A stretch of 8,150 bases of DNA from Deltaproteobacteria bacterium (lineage in GTDB: Bacteria > Desulfobacterota > Syntrophia > Syntrophales > UBA5619): positions 1,967 through 10,116 of the forward strand of contig JAMDBG010000070.1 in the NCBI GenBank assembly GCA_023487865.1. Direction: 5' to 3'. This document shows positions 6,459 to 8,150 of the stretch, in pieces. The position numbers and the translations under genes were made by a program. Under the pieces are notes generated by a model. That model searched no databases. It worked only from the letters and a program-made list of their open reading frames with translations, and was not told the DNA's origin. Position 1 is the stretch's first letter, and every line of letters starts with the position of its first letter.

Positions 6459-6482
6459 CAGGTTATTGCGCCATTCAGTGCA

Positions 6483-6525
6483 TGGACAATTGAGGTGGCA
6501 GATGCTATATTGTTATTGAGGTGAT
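6483..6525 (+). promoter_or_regulatory. Promoter and ribosome binding site of hicBA, with direct repeats
   Basis: A sigma70-type promoter: -35 TGGACA (6483-6488), a 17-bp spacer, and -10 TATATT (6506-6511) with an extended TG at 6503-6504. The ribosome binding site GAGGTGAT (6518-6525) lies just before ATG 6531, giving a very short leader. The 9-mer ATTGAGGTG occurs at 6489-6497 and 6515-6523, bracketing the -10 box, and could be an operator. Confidence 0.65.
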
Positions 6526-6530
6526 TTAAC

Positions 6531-6743
6531 ATGGCCAATACATACAAGGCAGTGACAAAGCAGGATGGTGAATGGTGGATCGGATGGATTGAGGAAGTGC
6601 CGGGGGTGAATTGCCAGGAGCGCACCCGGGAGGAATTGCTTGCCAGTTTGCGTACTACGTTGACCGAAGCCCTCGAACTCAACCGTCAGGAAGCAATTCG
6701 AGCAGCGGCGTCAGATTATACCGAGGAACCGGTCACCATATGA
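6531..6743 (+). CDS. hicB: HicB-family antitoxin (short form)
   Basis: A 70-residue HicB-type antitoxin that neutralises the adjacent HicA mRNA-interferase by direct binding. The family pattern is clear: 'YKAVTKQDGEWWIGWIEEVPGVNCQERTREELLASLRTTLTEAL', a partial RNase-H-like fold covering almost the whole protein. It is the short form: no ribbon-helix-helix or helix-turn-helix domain follows, only 'AAASDYTEEPVTI', so autoregulation by HicB alone is uncertain. The ATG at 6531 has an excellent upstream ribosome binding site (6518-6525) and its own promoter. Its stop overlaps the hicA start (ATGA at 6740-6743), giving tight translational coupling in the antitoxin-first order. Such self-promoted toxin-antitoxin pairs are common in cassette arrays, where they stabilise the array. 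Confidence 0.9.
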   Translation: MANTYKAVTKQDGEWWIGWIEEVPGVNCQERTREELLASLRTTLTEALELNRQEAIRAAASDYTEEPVTI

Positions 6744-6928
6744 AGCGCACGGAGTTGCTTAGGCACCTGCGTGAGCAAGGTTGTGTCTTCATTCGCGAAG
6801 GCGGGAGCCACTCATGGTGGAGCAATCCGCAGCAGAACCGGCACTCGTCTGTTCCCCGTCATACCGAGATCAGCGACAAGCTTGCACGTAAGATTTGTAG
6901 AGATCTCGGAATCCCTTTCACAAAATAA
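6740..6928 (+). CDS. hicA: HicA-family mRNA interferase toxin
   Basis: A 62-residue HicA toxin, a double-stranded-RNA-binding-like fold that cleaves mRNA and halts translation when released from HicB. The match is clear: 'MKRTELLRHLREQGCVFIREGGSHSWWSNPQQNRHSSVPRHTEISDKLARKICRDLGI', with the catalytic histidine in the GSH motif (H24) intact and the usual C-terminal 'VP.H.EI....ARKI..DLGI' helix. The true start is ATG 6740, overlapping the hicB stop by 4 bp; longer upstream frames lie inside hicB in another phase and are not coding. Length is typical for the family (about 60-80), so the toxin looks functional. It is followed by an attC-like hairpin region and then by a convergent flagellar gene. 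Confidence 0.9.
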   Translation: MKRTELLRHLREQGCVFIREGGSHSWWSNPQQNRHSSVPRHTEISDKLARKICRDLGIPFTK

Positions 6929-6956
6929 ACACAGGACAAGTGATTTATTACACGCT

Positions 6957-6975
6957 GCGCGTTCCGAAAACGCGC
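6957..6975. repeat. GC-rich hairpin downstream of hicA
   Basis: GCGCGTT (6957-6963) pairs perfectly with AACGCGC (6969-6975) around CCGAA. GCT/AGC (6954-6956 with 6978-6980) and ACAGG/CCTGT (6931-6935 with 6981-6985) could extend it, followed by ATTAGAT, one base from the GTTAGAT core. It is either a degraded attC or a simple bidirectional stop structure for hicA and the convergent gene; no T-run is seen. Confidence 0.55.
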
Positions 6976-7109
6976 TTAGCCCTGTCATTAGATTACAATA
7001 ATGGGACTTGACAAAGAGGAATCTCAGGTTCTCGACGACATCAAGACGGTGAAAGTGATCCGGATGTCGACACACTATGAATAACTAGAAGAATGCTCGG
7101 CCGTTCAGA

Positions 7110-8150
7110 TCAGATATAGGTATTATACAAAGACCCAAGAAGGATCTGTTCATACATCGCAGTTGACACGCCGGAGAGATAGCCGGCAAAATCCGCATTC
7201 ACGATCCCCGCTTCCTTGGCGTAATTCAGCGGCGTGTCGGCGGTGATGCGGGAGGCATAATTTTTCATCTGTACCGCCAGTCCATCCAGGCCTGCAAAAG
7301 CCGATTCAATGCCGTCCATATTTTGGTTGACGGCGGCGGCCAGCTTCACCGAGTCAACCGTCAGCTTGCCATCCACACCCTGAGTGATCCCGATCGCCTC
7401 CAGCGCAAGCACGTGTTCCTTGATGTAGGTTTTTATCGTGTAGGGGACATCGTCCTTGATGTAGGTGCTGTTCTTGTTGAGGGTGTCAATAAAGCCGTTG
7501 ATCCCCGAAATGAGGTCGGATACGGCACTCTGCACCTTGGTCTTGTCGGGGGCCACCGTCAGATCGGCGCTGCCGGTGCCTTTGAGAGTTGCGGTCACCA
7601 TGCCGTTATCCAAAAGGATCGCATTGGAGGAAGAGGTCTGGGAGCTTCCGTCTACGGTATAGGAAGCATCCTGAGCCGCCAGCGAAACCGTGCCGGCGCC
7701 CGCTGTCGCCACGGCGTTTCCCGTCACGTCTGAAATGGTAAAGGCATTGGCTGCCCCGGTGGCGTTCGCTTCGATGGCAAGCCTGCTGGTGCCTTCTGTC
7801 GTTCCGGCTTCCACCGCGGCGCTCACTCCGATCTCCAGCGCATTGACGGCATCCGCCATTTTTTGAAGGACGACTTCATTGGTATCGCCTTCTGAGACAT
7901 CGATGCTGACCTGGTGGATAGCCCCGTCGATGCCGATGTCAAATGAATGGGTCCCTGCGGCGACCGTGCCGGCGTCGGCTGCGATAAGTTCGCTCCCGAT
8001 ATTTTTCTGGGCCTGGGCCAGGCCCGCAACGTCAATGGAGTAGGCGGCTTCGGCGGCGCCGGTTGTCGACGACAACGCGCTGTATGCCGAAGCGGTAAGG
8101 ACGGTTGTATCCGATGAAACGGCGGTCCTGAAAAATTTTCTCAAGTTTTT
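7110..8150 (-). CDS. FliD-like flagellar hook-associated / filament-cap protein, N-terminus missing
   Basis: The frame is open to the window edge (KNLRKFFRTAVSSDTTVLTASAYS...), so the start lies beyond 8150; the TTG at 8144 is internal. FliD caps the flagellar filament and guides flagellin assembly outside the cell. Recognisable blocks are 'AVSSDTTVLTASA', 'YSIDVAGLAQAQK' (FliD N-terminal domain), a flagellin hook IN-type section ('HSFDIGIDG...ISDVTGNAV'), and 'VQSAVSDLISGINGFIDTLNKNS' with 'LEAIGITQGVDGKLTVDSVKL' (FliD C-terminal domain). The end is unusual: instead of the long coiled-coil 'KQ...ME..MS.LQSQ' tail it finishes 'MYEQILLGSLYNTYI'. Low cysteine and high alanine/threonine/serine content fit an exported axial protein. 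It could be a FliD paralogue rather than the main cap. It is convergent with hicBA, 181 bp apart. Confidence 0.75.
   Translation of the reverse strand, partial: KNLRKFFRTAVSSDTTVLTASAYSALSSTTGAAEAAYSIDVAGLAQAQKNIGSELIAADAGTVAAGTHSFDIGIDGAIHQVSIDVSEGDTNEVVLQKMADAVNALEIGVSAAVEAGTTEGTSRLAIEANATGAANAFTISDVTGNAVATAGAGTVSLAAQDASYTVDGSSQTSSSNAILLDNGMVTATLKGTGSADLTVAPDKTKVQSAVSDLISGINGFIDTLNKNSTYIKDDVPYTIKTYIKEHVLALEAIGITQGVDGKLTVDSVKLAAAVNQNMDGIESAFAGLDGLAVQMKNYASRITADTPLNYAKEAGIVNADFAGYLSGVSTAMYEQILLGSLYNTYI

Larger units (their letters stand above)
6220..6482. other. Gene-poor stretch between the exported-protein gene and hicBA
   Basis: No gene of normal size and no RNA gene was recognised. It contains a weak CACCC-GTTG-GGGTG hairpin (6276-6289), a 31-codon open frame (6308-6403) of uncertain reality, an A7 run at 6402-6408, and a GC-rich hairpin near its end. 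The attC expected to close the third cassette is not found here, so the region probably represents a decayed part of the cassette array. Confidence 0.55.

Noticed and set aside
7323..7733. 136-codon open frame opposite the FliD-like gene
   Set aside because: Antisense shadow of a coding region with clear FliD motifs; no family pattern of its own.

Overview
The window looks like a chromosomal segment of a Gram-negative, flagellated anaerobe-type bacterium. The NuoM/NuoN sequences and the nuoLMN gene order would fit a deltaproteobacterial (Desulfobacterota) lineage, but that placement comes from sequence style alone and is only moderately secure. Flanking genes are GC-rich; the central 2.5-3 kb is visibly less GC-rich and has accessory character.

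Left part (1-3685, + strand): the end of a complex I operon, with the 3' end of nuoL, complete nuoM, and nuoN. These encode the three antiporter-like proton-pumping membrane subunits of NADH-quinone oxidoreductase. nuoN has a net +1 frameshift near 3484-3490 that separates its last third of a hundred codons from the rest of the reading frame.

Middle (about 3830-5460): a relic integron. A C-terminal remnant of an integron-type tyrosine recombinase is followed by an attI-like region with repeated TATATACA octamers, and then by two complete gene cassettes in the same orientation. The cassettes can be defined to the base. Each begins at a GTT core site whose following bases are the exact complement of the R'' site in its own terminal attC (GTTGGAGC with GCTCCAAC; GTTAGGGGC with GCCCCTAAC). 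Both attC sites fold into imperfect hairpins with unpaired bases on the R''/L'' arm. Cassette 1 carries an unrecognised single-span membrane protein with a coiled-coil and basic tail. Cassette 2 carries a DUF1801/YdhG-like protein. The integrase remnant points toward the cassettes, opposite to the usual integron layout.

Right-middle (5455-7109): a probable third, decayed cassette encodes an unrecognised exported protein whose signal-peptide region contains a 24-bp tandem duplication. A gene-poor stretch follows, then a hicB-hicA toxin-antitoxin pair with its own promoter and ribosome binding site. GC-rich hairpins flank the pair and may be degraded attC sites, but they do not meet the canonical pattern.

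Right edge (7110-8150, - strand): the 3' part of a FliD-like flagellar filament-cap gene, convergent with hicBA and cut by the window end. Overall, a small cassette array and a toxin-antitoxin module sit between a complex I operon and a flagellar gene. The window contains no intact integrase, so the array cannot be mobilised by an enzyme encoded here.
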